Part shown: in pieces, positions 9,887-17,471 of the stretch
Position numbering within the stretch: the stretch's first letter is position 1
Layout of the letters: every line of letters begins with the position of its first letter
Source: an uncultured Pelagibacteraceae bacterium
GTDB taxonomy: Bacteria > Pseudomonadota > Alphaproteobacteria > Pelagibacterales > Pelagibacteraceae
Length of the DNA: 40,671 nucleotides
Assembly (NCBI GenBank): GCA_902552705.1
Contig: CACDHZ010000007.1
Span: forward strand, 1-40,671
Direction of reading: 5' to 3'
Program-made: the position numbers and the translations under genes
Notes under the pieces: generated by a model
What the model was told of the DNA's origin: nothing
Database searches by the model: none
The model's input: the letters and a program-made list of their open reading frames with translations, nothing else

Positions 9887-10126
9887 CTAATTTGCTTTGC
9901 CTTCAATAAATTTAACAGCGTCTCCTACAGTAAGAATTTTTTCAGCTTCACTATCTGAAATTTCAGATCCAAACTCTTCCTCAAAAGCCATAACTAATTC
10001 AACTGTATCTAAACTGTCAGCACCAAGATCATCTATAAAGCTAGAGTCATCTTGCACTTTAGCTTCATCAATACCTAAGTGGTCAGCTACAATTTTTTTA
10101 ACTTTATTTGAAATATCTTCTGACAT
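9887..10126 (-). CDS. acpP: Acyl carrier protein
   Basis: This carries growing acyl chains on a phosphopantetheine arm during fatty-acid synthesis. The 79-aa acidic protein has the modification site [12 protein letters not shown], with Ser38 as the pantetheine attachment residue. It begins with the typical helix I ([13 protein letters not shown]). An unusually strong ribosome-binding site for this AT-rich genome, AAGGAAG at about 10130-10136, precedes the ATG. Together with its own likely promoter (see separate entry), this fits the high abundance expected of ACP. The plus-strand ORF at 9897-10154 is its shadow. Confidence 0.97.
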   Translation of the reverse strand: MSEDISNKVKKIVADHLGIDEAKVQDDSSFIDDLGADSLDTVELVMAFEEEFGSEISDSEAEKILTVGDAVKFIEGKAN

Positions 10127-10150
10127 AATCTTCCTTTTTGTTATATTTCG

Positions 10151-10178
10151 TTAATAGTTCAAAAAGTAATTTTGTCAA
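10151..10178 (-). promoter_or_regulatory. Likely sigma-70 promoter of acpP
   Basis: On the minus strand a perfect consensus -35 TTGACA (10173-10178) is followed after 16 bases by TATTAA (10151-10156, four of six matches to TATAAT). Transcription would begin about 15-20 bases upstream of the acpP ATG. The TGA inside the -35 hexamer is the stop codon of fabG. This would let acpP be transcribed more than the genes upstream of it. Called by eye in AT-rich DNA, but the -35 is exact. Confidence 0.55.
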
Positions 10179-10912
10179 CCTAAATACATGCCTCCATTAA
10201 CATGCAATGTTTCTCCATTTATATAGTCAGATTGATCGGAGCTTAAGAAAGCAACTGCATTTGCTATATCTTCAGGATTGCCAAGTCTATTCGACGGAAT
10301 TTTAGCAATTATGCCCTGTTTATGTGTTTCGTCAATTTGATCTGTCATAGCAGTTTTTATAAATCCAGGAGAAATGCAATTTATATTAATATTTTTTTTT
10401 GCATATTCAATTGCTAAGCTTTTAGACATTGCAACTATGCCCGCCTTTGATGCAGTGTAGTTTGCTTGACCAACATTACCTGTATGACCTACTACTGAAG
10501 TTATATTAACTATTTTGCCAGACTTATTTTTAAGCATCTTTTTAATAGAATGTTTGCACATCAAAAAAGTAGAGGTCAAATTAATTTCTATCACTTTTGT
10601 CCATTCTTCAAGACTCATTCTAATAGTTAAATTATCTTTGGTAATTCCAGCATTGTTAATAATGCAATCAAGGGAACCACCCAAAGCCTCGGTTGAATTA
10701 TTGATGAATTCTTCTATTTTTTCATGATTAGAAATATCAAATTTAATAATTTTAATATTATTAAATCTTTTTTTTAAGTCCTCTAATTTTTCAATTTTAG
10801 TTCCTGTTGCTAAAATGTTGGCTTCATTTTTATACAATTTCTCGACTATTGAATTACCTATTCCTCCTGAAGCACCAGTTACTATAATATTTTTATTTTT
10901 TAAGCTACTCAT
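10175..10912 (-). CDS. fabG: 3-oxoacyl-[acyl-carrier-protein] reductase
   Basis: This is the NADPH-dependent reduction step of fatty-acid elongation. The 245-aa classical SDR has the nucleotide motif TGASGGIG at 12-19, NNAG at 86-89, and the catalytic triad Ser139, Tyr152 and Lys156 (NYTASKAG). It also has the FabG C-terminus NGETLHVNGGMYLG. Position between fabD and acpP confirms the fatty-acid role over other SDRs. It overlaps fabD by 8 bases. It is distinct from the SDR at 30167, which lacks the FabG C-terminal signature. Confidence 0.95.
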   Translation of the reverse strand: MSSLKNKNIIVTGASGGIGNSIVEKLYKNEANILATGTKIEKLEDLKKRFNNIKIIKFDISNHEKIEEFINNSTEALGGSLDCIINNAGITKDNLTIRMSLEEWTKVIEINLTSTFLMCKHSIKKMLKNKSGKIVNITSVVGHTGNVGQANYTASKAGIVAMSKSLAIEYAKKNININCISPGFIKTAMTDQIDETHKQGIIAKIPSNRLGNPEDIANAVAFLSSDQSDYINGETLHVNGGMYLG

Positions 10913-11837
10913 TAATATTGATTAACTTTATATCTTCTTCTGAATTTATTGCACTAACTTTAACATTTTTATCAATTCTTTTTATTAAACCAGATAAGAC
11001 TTTACCAGGTCCTATTTCAATAAATTGACTGATTCCTTTATCAATCATTAACAAAACACTTTCTCTCCATCTAACTCTGCTTTCAATTTGTTTAATCAGT
11101 AAATTTTTTAAATCGTTTAGGTTAGATATTTCTCTTCCTGTAACATTAGAAATTAATGTATTCTGTGGCTCATTAAAAGTTAATTTTGATATTTCATCAC
11201 TCATTATATGTGTTGCCTTATTCATTAATTTACAATGAAATGGAGCACTTACTGGTAATTTAATATTCTTTATATTTGCTGCTTTCAAGTCAATCATCAT
11301 TTTTTCTAAATCTTTTAAATTTCCACTTAATACGATTTGACCATTCGAATTATCATTAGCAATAAAGCATTCATATTTATCATTATTTTCGTCAATAATA
11401 TTTTCAATTACTTTAATCTCAGAACCTAAAACTGCAACCATTCCACCAACTCCTTTTGGAACAGAGCTTTGCATTGCCTTTCCCCTAATTTTTAATATTT
11501 TTAAAGTATCATTAAATGTTAGAGATCCAGCTGATGTTAAAGCTGTATATTCTCCTAATGAATGTCCAGCAAAAAATTTTGCTTTATTTAAGTTGATTTT
11601 AAATTCTTCTTTAATCAATTTAAAAATTGAATAACTTATCAAAAATATTGCTGGTTGTGTATTTTCAGTAAGATCTAATTCTTCTTTTGGACCATTTAAA
11701 ACGATATCTGACAATGAAAATCCAAGAGTTTCGTCTGCCTCTTTAAATAAATCCTGAACTAAACTGTATTTGTCATACAGGTTTTTGCCCATTCCAACTA
11801 ATTGAGAGCCTTGGCCTGGAAAAATAACAGAAAACAT
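10905..11837 (-). CDS. fabD: Malonyl-CoA:ACP transacylase
   Basis: This moves the malonyl group from CoA to ACP to supply two-carbon units for fatty-acid synthesis. The 310-aa protein opens with FPGQGSQLVGMGK. It has the nucleophile motif GHSLGEY (Ser93) and the active-site His in VSAPFHCKLM near residue 200, followed by the conserved IEIGPGKVLSGL. It is the first gene of the leftward fabD-fabG-acpP-gmk run. It is divergent from rpsF across 86 bases that carry promoter-like elements on both strands. Confidence 0.95.
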   Translation of the reverse strand: MFSVIFPGQGSQLVGMGKNLYDKYSLVQDLFKEADETLGFSLSDIVLNGPKEELDLTENTQPAIFLISYSIFKLIKEEFKINLNKAKFFAGHSLGEYTALTSAGSLTFNDTLKILKIRGKAMQSSVPKGVGGMVAVLGSEIKVIENIIDENNDKYECFIANDNSNGQIVLSGNLKDLEKMMIDLKAANIKNIKLPVSAPFHCKLMNKATHIMSDEISKLTFNEPQNTLISNVTGREISNLNDLKNLLIKQIESRVRWRESVLLMIDKGISQFIEIGPGKVLSGLIKRIDKNVKVSAINSEEDIKLININE

Positions 11838-11923
11838 TTAAATATCTAAATTTTATTGTGGTTTTTAATGTTGTAATTCAATTATTATAATAGTATATCC
11901 TCTTTTTTTATTAAAGAACAATT
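11838..11923. promoter_or_regulatory. Divergent promoter region fabD / rpsF
   Basis: These 86 AT-rich bases separate two divergent operons. Plus strand: an exact TATAAT at 11886-11891 with a weak TTTAAT 16 bases upstream, giving a start about 25 bases before rpsF. Minus strand: TATACT with TTGTTC 18 bases upstream points toward fabD. ATTATAAT at 11884-11891 is self-complementary, so a -10-like box reads on both strands. I saw no clear S6:S18 leader structure. Assignment by eye only. Confidence 0.4.
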
Positions 11924-12289
11924 ATGAATTTATACGAACATACTATTATAGCTAGACAAGATACCAGTCCGTCTCAAATAAAATCATTAACTGAAAAATA
12001 CTCTAAAATTGTGGAGAAAAATGATGGAGAAATAGTACAAAAAGAAGAGTGGGGTCTACTAAATTTAGCTTATGCTATAAAAAAAAATAAAAAAGGCATT
12101 TATATGCACTTTAAGATTAAAGGTGCAGGAAATATAATTACTGAATTGGAAAAAAATGAGTCTATAGATAAAAACCTTTTAAGGTACATGACTGTAAAAG
12201 TTAAAAAATTTGATCTAAAAACTAAATACTTCCAAAAAAAAGAAGAAAATGAAAAAAAAGATCTAAAAAAAGATAATAACAAAGATTAA
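11924..12289 (+). CDS. rpsF: 30S ribosomal protein S6
   Basis: This small-subunit protein pairs with S18 on the 30S platform. The 121-aa protein begins [16 protein letters not shown] and contains [21 protein letters not shown], the S6 core. The C-terminal tail from about residue 100 is a Lys/Glu/Asp-rich extension. It is first in rpsF-rpsR-rplI, with 2 bases before rpsR. The proposed promoter lies just upstream (11886-11891). Confidence 0.96.
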   Translation: MNLYEHTIIARQDTSPSQIKSLTEKYSKIVEKNDGEIVQKEEWGLLNLAYAIKKNKKGIYMHFKIKGAGNIITELEKNESIDKNLLRYMTVKVKKFDLKTKYFQKKEENEKKDLKKDNNKD

Positions 12290-12291
12290 AT

Positions 12292-12567
12292 ATGTCATCA
12301 AAAAAAAGAGCTGGAAATAAAAAAAATAAACAAAGTAACTTTGCTAAGTTAAGTATTTTTCAGCCCAATAAATATAAATTTAAAAAAACCTGCCCACTAT
12401 CTGTAAAAGGAGCGCCTGAAATTGATTATAAAAATATAAAGTTGTTAAAAAAATATGTCTCTGAAAATGGTAAAATACTGCCTTCGAGAATAACAAACGT
12501 TTCACAAAAAAAACAAAGGCAACTTTCTCTATCTATTAAGAGAGCTAGAAACTTAGCGTTAATTTAA
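12292..12567 (+). CDS. rpsR: 30S ribosomal protein S18
   Basis: This small-subunit protein forms a heterodimer with S6. The 91-aa protein has a basic N-terminal extension ([10 protein letters not shown]), then the S18 core with [20 protein letters not shown] and the closing basic helix [13 protein letters not shown]. It starts 2 bases after rpsF and abuts rplI with no gap, so the three ribosomal genes are one transcript. Confidence 0.95.
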   Translation: MSSKKRAGNKKNKQSNFAKLSIFQPNKYKFKKTCPLSVKGAPEIDYKNIKLLKKYVSENGKILPSRITNVSQKKQRQLSLSIKRARNLALI

Positions 12568-13026
12568 ATGAAAGTAATACTTTTAGAAAATTTAAGAAAA
12601 ATAGGATCTATTGGTGAAATAATAGATGTAAAAAGAGGTTTTGCTAGAAATTTTCTAATTGCAAGTAAAAAAGCTTTATATGCATCCAAAGAAAATATTG
12701 CTGAAGTAAAAAAAATTAAAATAGAATTAGGTAAAAAAGATGCTGAGAAAAAAAACCAAGCTCAAAAAATTTTAGATCAAATCAAAGGAAAAGAATATAC
12801 TATTAAAAAACTTAGCACTGAAAATAAAGAATTATATGGTTCAGTAAAGCCAACTGAAATAGCAAAACTAATTGAGGAAAATGATAAACTTGAAATTAAA
12901 CCCTCAACTATACAACCAATAACTGAAATTAAATCCATTGGTAAATTCAAAGTTAAAATTATCTTACATTCGGAAGTGGATTTCGAAATTATTATAAATG
13001 TAATTGCAGCAGAAACTACTCAGTAA
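12568..13026 (+). CDS. rplI: 50S ribosomal protein L9
   Basis: This large-subunit protein binds 23S rRNA and projects from the ribosome. The 152-aa protein has the N-terminal rRNA-binding domain KVILLENLRKIGSIGEIIDVKRGFARNFLI, a long Lys-rich connecting helix (about 45-75) and the C-terminal domain with ELYGSVKPTEIA. It starts immediately after the rpsR stop. A 67-base AT-rich spacer then separates it from dnaB. Confidence 0.96.
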   Translation: MKVILLENLRKIGSIGEIIDVKRGFARNFLIASKKALYASKENIAEVKKIKIELGKKDAEKKNQAQKILDQIKGKEYTIKKLSTENKELYGSVKPTEIAKLIEENDKLEIKPSTIQPITEIKSIGKFKVKIILHSEVDFEIIINVIAAETTQ

Positions 13027-13093
13027 TTATACAATTTTTTCCCCAGCAAATTTTTATTATTTTTTTAAAACTTATTTGGGATAATGTTTATTA

Positions 13094-14512
13094 ATGGAAA
13101 ATAAACTAACTGTAGTTAAAGATAATTTTAAAGAACTTCCAAATAACATTGAAGCAGAACAATCCGTAATTGGTTCTATATTAGTTTCTAATGAACTATT
13201 CGATGAGATAAATACTATAATTTCAAGTGTAAATTTTTATGATCCAATGCATCAAAAAATTTTTTCAGCTATAGAAAGTCTTATATATAAAGGAATGTTA
13301 GCAAATCCTATTACTTTAAAAAATTATTTTGAAAACGAAAAAGATGAATTAAATGTACCAGAATATTTAGTCAAGATAACAAAATTTTCAACTGCATCTA
13401 GACAAGCTATTGAATATTCTAAAATTATTTATGATATGTTTGTAAGAAGAGAGTTAATTAAAATTTCTGAAAATACAATTGACTCTGCAAGATTAAATGA
13501 ATTGAATATTAATGGTCAAGTTATAATTGAAAACTCTGAAAAATTATTATTCGATTTAGCTGAAAAAGGTTCTTTTAATTCATCATTGGTTAAATTTGAT
13601 GAAGCAATGAAACAAACAATTGAAATGGCCTCAGCAGCTTATAAAAATGATGAGGGTATAGTTGGTGTGCCTACAGGTCTTAAAGATTTAGATGATAGAT
13701 TAGGAGGTTTACATAACTCAGATTTAATTATTATTGCTGGCAGACCTTCAATGGGTAAAACAGCTTTAGCAACAAATATAGCTTTCTATGCAGCAAAAAA
13801 AATTCAAGAAAGTGGAAAAAAATCATCAGTTGCATTTTTTTCATTAGAAATGTCATCCGAGCAATTATCTACGAGAATTTTAGCTGAACAAGCTAGAATT
13901 AAATCTAATGATATAAGAAGAGGAAAAATTTCAGATGAACAATTTGATAAATTTATAGAAACATCAAAAAATATATCTGAACTGCCCTTGTTTATTGATG
14001 AAACTCCAGCAATTAATATTGCTGCATTAAGTAATAGAGCGAGAAGAATAAAAAGATTATTTGGTCTTGATATGATTGTTGTTGATTATATTCAATTAAT
14101 GAGAGGAACTTTTAATAATAGAGATGGTAGAGTTCAGGAAATTTCAGAAATAACCCAAGGACTTAAGGCAATAGCTAAAGAACTCTCAATCCCTGTTGTA
14201 GCGCTTTCCCAACTATCAAGAGCTGTTGAACAAAGAGATGATAAAAAACCTATATTAGCAGATTTAAGAGAATCAGGTTCTATTGAACAAGACGCAGATG
14301 TTGTAATGTTTGTATATAGAGAGTCTTATTATTTAAGATCCAAAGAACCTAGGCCAGCAACTGTCGAGCACGCAGAATGGCAAGCAAAAATGAATGAAGT
14401 TTCTCATTTAGCTGAGCTAATTATTGGTAAACAAAGACATGGTCCAACTGGCAATATTAGCTTAGAATTTGAAGAAATGTTCACTAAATTTAAAGATCTA
14501 CAAAATAACTAA
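13094..14512 (+). CDS. dnaB: Replicative DNA helicase DnaB
   Basis: This hexameric helicase unwinds DNA ahead of the replication fork and recruits primase. The 472-aa protein has the N-terminal domain starting LPNNIEAEQSVIGSIL, a linker, and the RecA-like C-terminal domain. That domain carries Walker A GRPSMGKTAL at about 212-221, Walker B MIVVDYIQLM, ALSQLSRAVEQR, and the arginine-finger region GKQRHGPTG. No intein or insertion is visible. It follows the ribosomal genes, as in many Alphaproteobacteria. The 67-base gap upstream could hold a separate promoter (GATAAT near 13079), but that is weak. Confidence 0.97.
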   Translation: MENKLTVVKDNFKELPNNIEAEQSVIGSILVSNELFDEINTIISSVNFYDPMHQKIFSAIESLIYKGMLANPITLKNYFENEKDELNVPEYLVKITKFSTASRQAIEYSKIIYDMFVRRELIKISENTIDSARLNELNINGQVIIENSEKLLFDLAEKGSFNSSLVKFDEAMKQTIEMASAAYKNDEGIVGVPTGLKDLDDRLGGLHNSDLIIIAGRPSMGKTALATNIAFYAAKKIQESGKKSSVAFFSLEMSSEQLSTRILAEQARIKSNDIRRGKISDEQFDKFIETSKNISELPLFIDETPAINIAALSNRARRIKRLFGLDMIVVDYIQLMRGTFNNRDGRVQEISEITQGLKAIAKELSIPVVALSQLSRAVEQRDDKKPILADLRESGSIEQDADVVMFVYRESYYLRSKEPRPATVEHAEWQAKMNEVSHLAELIIGKQRHGPTGNISLEFEEMFTKFKDLQNN

Positions 14513-14534
14513 ATTTCAATATAAAAGGGGTTAA

Positions 14535-16919
14535 ATGTTTGCCCAACTTTATCAAAATATAATAATCAAAAATCCTAAATCAGTTTTTGTAGTTTTAATC
14601 GTTGCATTATTAAGTTTTGGCTATTATTCAAAAGACTTCAGATTAGATGCTTCATCAGACACACTTTTAATTGAAGGAGATCCAGATCTAGAATATTTAC
14701 GAGAGGTAACGCAAAGATATGGGTCAAAAGAGTTTTTAATTTTAACCTATTCTCCTAATGAGGGAATGATTACTGATTCCTCAATTAATAATCTTTTAAG
14801 CCTAAAATATAAAATACAAAGCTTAGATTGGGTACATAGCGTTGTTACTTTATTGGATATTCCTTTATTAAGTAACTCTGAAGCACCTCTTCAAGAAAGA
14901 TTGAAAAATTTCAAGACTTTAAAAGATGATGATGTTGATAAAGAAAGAGGGTTTAAAGAAATTTTAAATAGTCCTGTTTTTAGAAATTTCGTCATAAGTG
15001 AAGACGGTAATACAAGTGGTATTATTGTCTATATAAAATCTAATAAACTTGAAAATTTGAAAAATAAAACTAAAGACGAATTAGAGTTATACAAAGATAA
15101 CTTAAAGAAAAAAAATCATGAAAATATTCTTGAAATAAGAGAAATAATCAAAAGCTATGACAACATAGGAAAAATACATTTGGGAGGTATTCCTATGATT
15201 GCTGATGATATGATGTCATTTATTAAAAGTGATATTATTGTATTTGGTTTAGGTGTTCTTTTATTCATTATTTGCACTTTATGGTTTATTTTTAGAAAAC
15301 TAATTTGGATTATAGTACCTATTAGTAGCTGCTTCTTTTCAGTCATAATCATGATTGGATTATTAGGTTTATTAGGTTGGAAAGTAACTGTTATCTCATC
15401 AAATTTTATTGCACTAATGTTAATTCTAACAATGGCAATGAACATTCATATGAGTACAAGATTTTTACAACTTAAAGAAAATAATCCTAATAAAGATATT
15501 TTGAGTCTTATTATTTTGACAACAAATAAAATGTTTTGGCCGATCTTATATACTGTTCTAACAACAGTTATTGCATTTCTTTCTTTAATTTTTAGTGGAA
15601 TTAAACCCATAATTGATTTTGGCTGGATGATGACTTTTGGACTTATTACTTCATTTATTATAACTTTTACTTTATTGCCTACCCTAATAAATTTTATGCC
15701 AAAAGAAAATATTTCATTAAACAAATATCAAGATTCAAAAATTACATCTTTTTTCGCAAAATTATCTCAAAACAAACAAGTATCAATTTTTGCTATAACT
15801 GGATTAGTAATAATATTAAGTTTAATTGGTATTAGTCGTCTTGAAGTTGAAAACAGTTTCATAAATTATTTTAGTAAAAAAACTGAAATTTATAAAGGTA
15901 TGAAACTTATAGATGAAAAATTAGGTGGAACGACACCTCTTGAAATTATTTTAAAATTTCCAAAAAATAAAAAAATAATAGATGATAAAAATGATGAATT
16001 TGAAGACTGGGACGACGAAAATGAACAAGATGATGAAAAATATTGGTTTACTAAGGATAAAATTGATAAAATTTCATCAGTACATACATACCTTGATAAT
16101 TTACCTCAAGTTGGAAAAGTATTGTCATTCTCTTCAATAATCGATGTTGCAACATCACTTAACAATAATAAACCTTTGGGAACTCTAGAAATGGGAGTGT
16201 TGTACTCTAAGATCCCAAATAGTATAAAAACTGAAATAATCGATCCGTATATTTCAATTAAAGATAATGAAGCTAGAATTAATCTTAGAATAATAGACTC
16301 TCAAGAAAATTTAAGAAGAAATGATCTGATAAAAAAAATAAACTATGATTTAAAAAATCAAATTGGATTAAATGAAAATGAATTCAAACTTGCAGGAGTT
16401 TTAATTTTATTCAATAATTTACTCCAAAGTCTTTTTAAATCTCAAATCTTAACTTTAGGTTTGGTTATGATTGGAATTTTTATTATGTTTGTTATTCTTT
16501 TTAGGAATATTAAATTATCTTTGATCGGTGTTGTTCCGAATTTTATTGCTGCTTTTTTTATTTTGGGAGTTATAGGTTTACTTGGAATTCCTTTGGACAT
16601 GATGACAATAACTATTGCGGCTATTACAATAGGAATAGCTGTTGATAACAGTATTCATTATATTTATAGATTTAAGGAAGAATTTGAAAAATCAAATGAT
16701 TATAACAAAACTTTAATACTAAGCCATTCAACAGTGGGTAGAGCAATTTTAAATACTTCTATAACTATTGTTTTTGGTTTTTCAATTTTAATTTTATCAA
16801 AATTTATACCTACCATTTATTTTGGAATTTTTACGGGGCTTGCAATGTTGTTAGCAATGATATTGGTTTTAACTCTACTTCCATCATTAATTCTATTAAT
16901 AAAGCCATTTGGAAAATAA
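14535..16919 (+). CDS. MMPL/RND-family membrane exporter, HpnN-like
   Basis: This 794-aa RND-type protein has a duplicated architecture. One membrane segment (about 15-32) is followed by a periplasmic domain (about 35-230), five segments (about 235-395), a segment at about 412-432, a second periplasmic domain to about 630, and five further segments. GIAVDNSIHYIYRFKEE near residue 700 is the MMPL/RND membrane motif. A strongly acidic stretch (about 480-503, FEDWDDENEQDDEKYW) lies in the second periplasmic domain. Relatives move lipids or hopanoids to the outer membrane; no hopanoid genes are nearby, so the substrate is unknown. A clear AAAGGGG ribosome-binding site precedes the ATG. It occupies the interval between dnaB and cvpA that usually holds alr and radA. 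Confidence 0.82.
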   Translation: MFAQLYQNIIIKNPKSVFVVLIVALLSFGYYSKDFRLDASSDTLLIEGDPDLEYLREVTQRYGSKEFLILTYSPNEGMITDSSINNLLSLKYKIQSLDWVHSVVTLLDIPLLSNSEAPLQERLKNFKTLKDDDVDKERGFKEILNSPVFRNFVISEDGNTSGIIVYIKSNKLENLKNKTKDELELYKDNLKKKNHENILEIREIIKSYDNIGKIHLGGIPMIADDMMSFIKSDIIVFGLGVLLFIICTLWFIFRKLIWIIVPISSCFFSVIIMIGLLGLLGWKVTVISSNFIALMLILTMAMNIHMSTRFLQLKENNPNKDILSLIILTTNKMFWPILYTVLTTVIAFLSLIFSGIKPIIDFGWMMTFGLITSFIITFTLLPTLINFMPKENISLNKYQDSKITSFFAKLSQNKQVSIFAITGLVIILSLIGISRLEVENSFINYFSKKTEIYKGMKLIDEKLGGTTPLEIILKFPKNKKIIDDKNDEFEDWDDENEQDDEKYWFTKDKIDKISSVHTYLDNLPQVGKVLSFSSIIDVATSLNNNKPLGTLEMGVLYSKIPNSIKTEIIDPYISIKDNEARINLRIIDSQENLRRNDLIKKINYDLKNQIGLNENEFKLAGVLILFNNLLQSLFKSQILTLGLVMIGIFIMFVILFRNIKLSLIGVVPNFIAAFFILGVIGLLGIPLDMMTITIAAITIGIAVDNSIHYIYRFKEEFEKSNDYNKTLILSHSTVGRAILNTSITIVFGFSILILSKFIPTIYFGIFTGLAMLLAMILVLTLLPSLILLIKPFGK

Positions 16920-16925
16920 ATCTTA

Positions 16926-17471
16926 ATGATAGATGCTTCAAAAGAATTTCTTGTTTCAATATCATTTTTAGATTTAATTTATATAATAATTACAGCTCTA
17001 TCTTTAATTAAATGCTATCGTAAAGGTTTTATATTAAGTATTCTTGCAATGGCCAAATGGTTATTGGCATATATCATTACTTTAATCATTTTTCCAAAAG
17101 TCAAACCTTTTGTAAAAGACATTATTGATAATGAATATATTTTAGATGTAAGCCTTGGTATCATAATTTTTATAATAGTAATTTTTTTAGTTCTATTAAT
17201 TAATAAAGGAATCAGTAAAGCGGTTAAATATACAGGTCTTGGAAGTTTAGATGCCATTTTTGGATTCTTTTTTGGATTTGTTAGATCTTATATTATAGCT
17301 GTTTGTATATTTTCAGCTGTACACATCGTATATAACCATGATAAATGGCCAATTAATTTAGACAAATCATTCGTCTTTCCATATTTAGAAAAAGGTAGTA
17401 ATTATTTATTAGAAGAATTTCCAAATGAAAAAACATACCGTGAGTCTAAAGAAAAAATTGAAGAACTTTGA
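16926..17471 (+). CDS. cvpA: CvpA family membrane protein
   Basis: This 181-aa inner-membrane protein has four predicted helices (about 12-30, 33-56, 73-95 and 105-130). It has the conserved GLGSLDAIFGFFFGFVRSYI segment that defines the CvpA family, and a charged C-terminal tail. Named for colicin V production in E. coli, its molecular function is unsettled. The cvpA-purF adjacency is widely conserved. It starts 6 bases after the MMPL exporter, and its last 47 bases overlap the annotated purF reading frame. Confidence 0.87.
   Translation: MIDASKEFLVSISFLDLIYIIITALSLIKCYRKGFILSILAMAKWLLAYIITLIIFPKVKPFVKDIIDNEYILDVSLGIIIFIIVIFLVLLINKGISKAVKYTGLGSLDAIFGFFFGFVRSYIIAVCIFSAVHIVYNHDKWPINLDKSFVFPYLEKGSNYLLEEFPNEKTYRESKEKIEEL

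Noticed and set aside
9897-10154. 85-aa plus-strand ORF over acpP
   Set aside because: It is antisense to acpP, whose identity is certain; Ser/Ile-rich composition is what the reverse strand of acpP codons gives.
16015-16045. Acidic low-complexity run in the MMPL exporter as a frameshift or insertion
   Set aside because: The frame is continuous and RND motifs follow on both sides, so it is a loop of the periplasmic domain.
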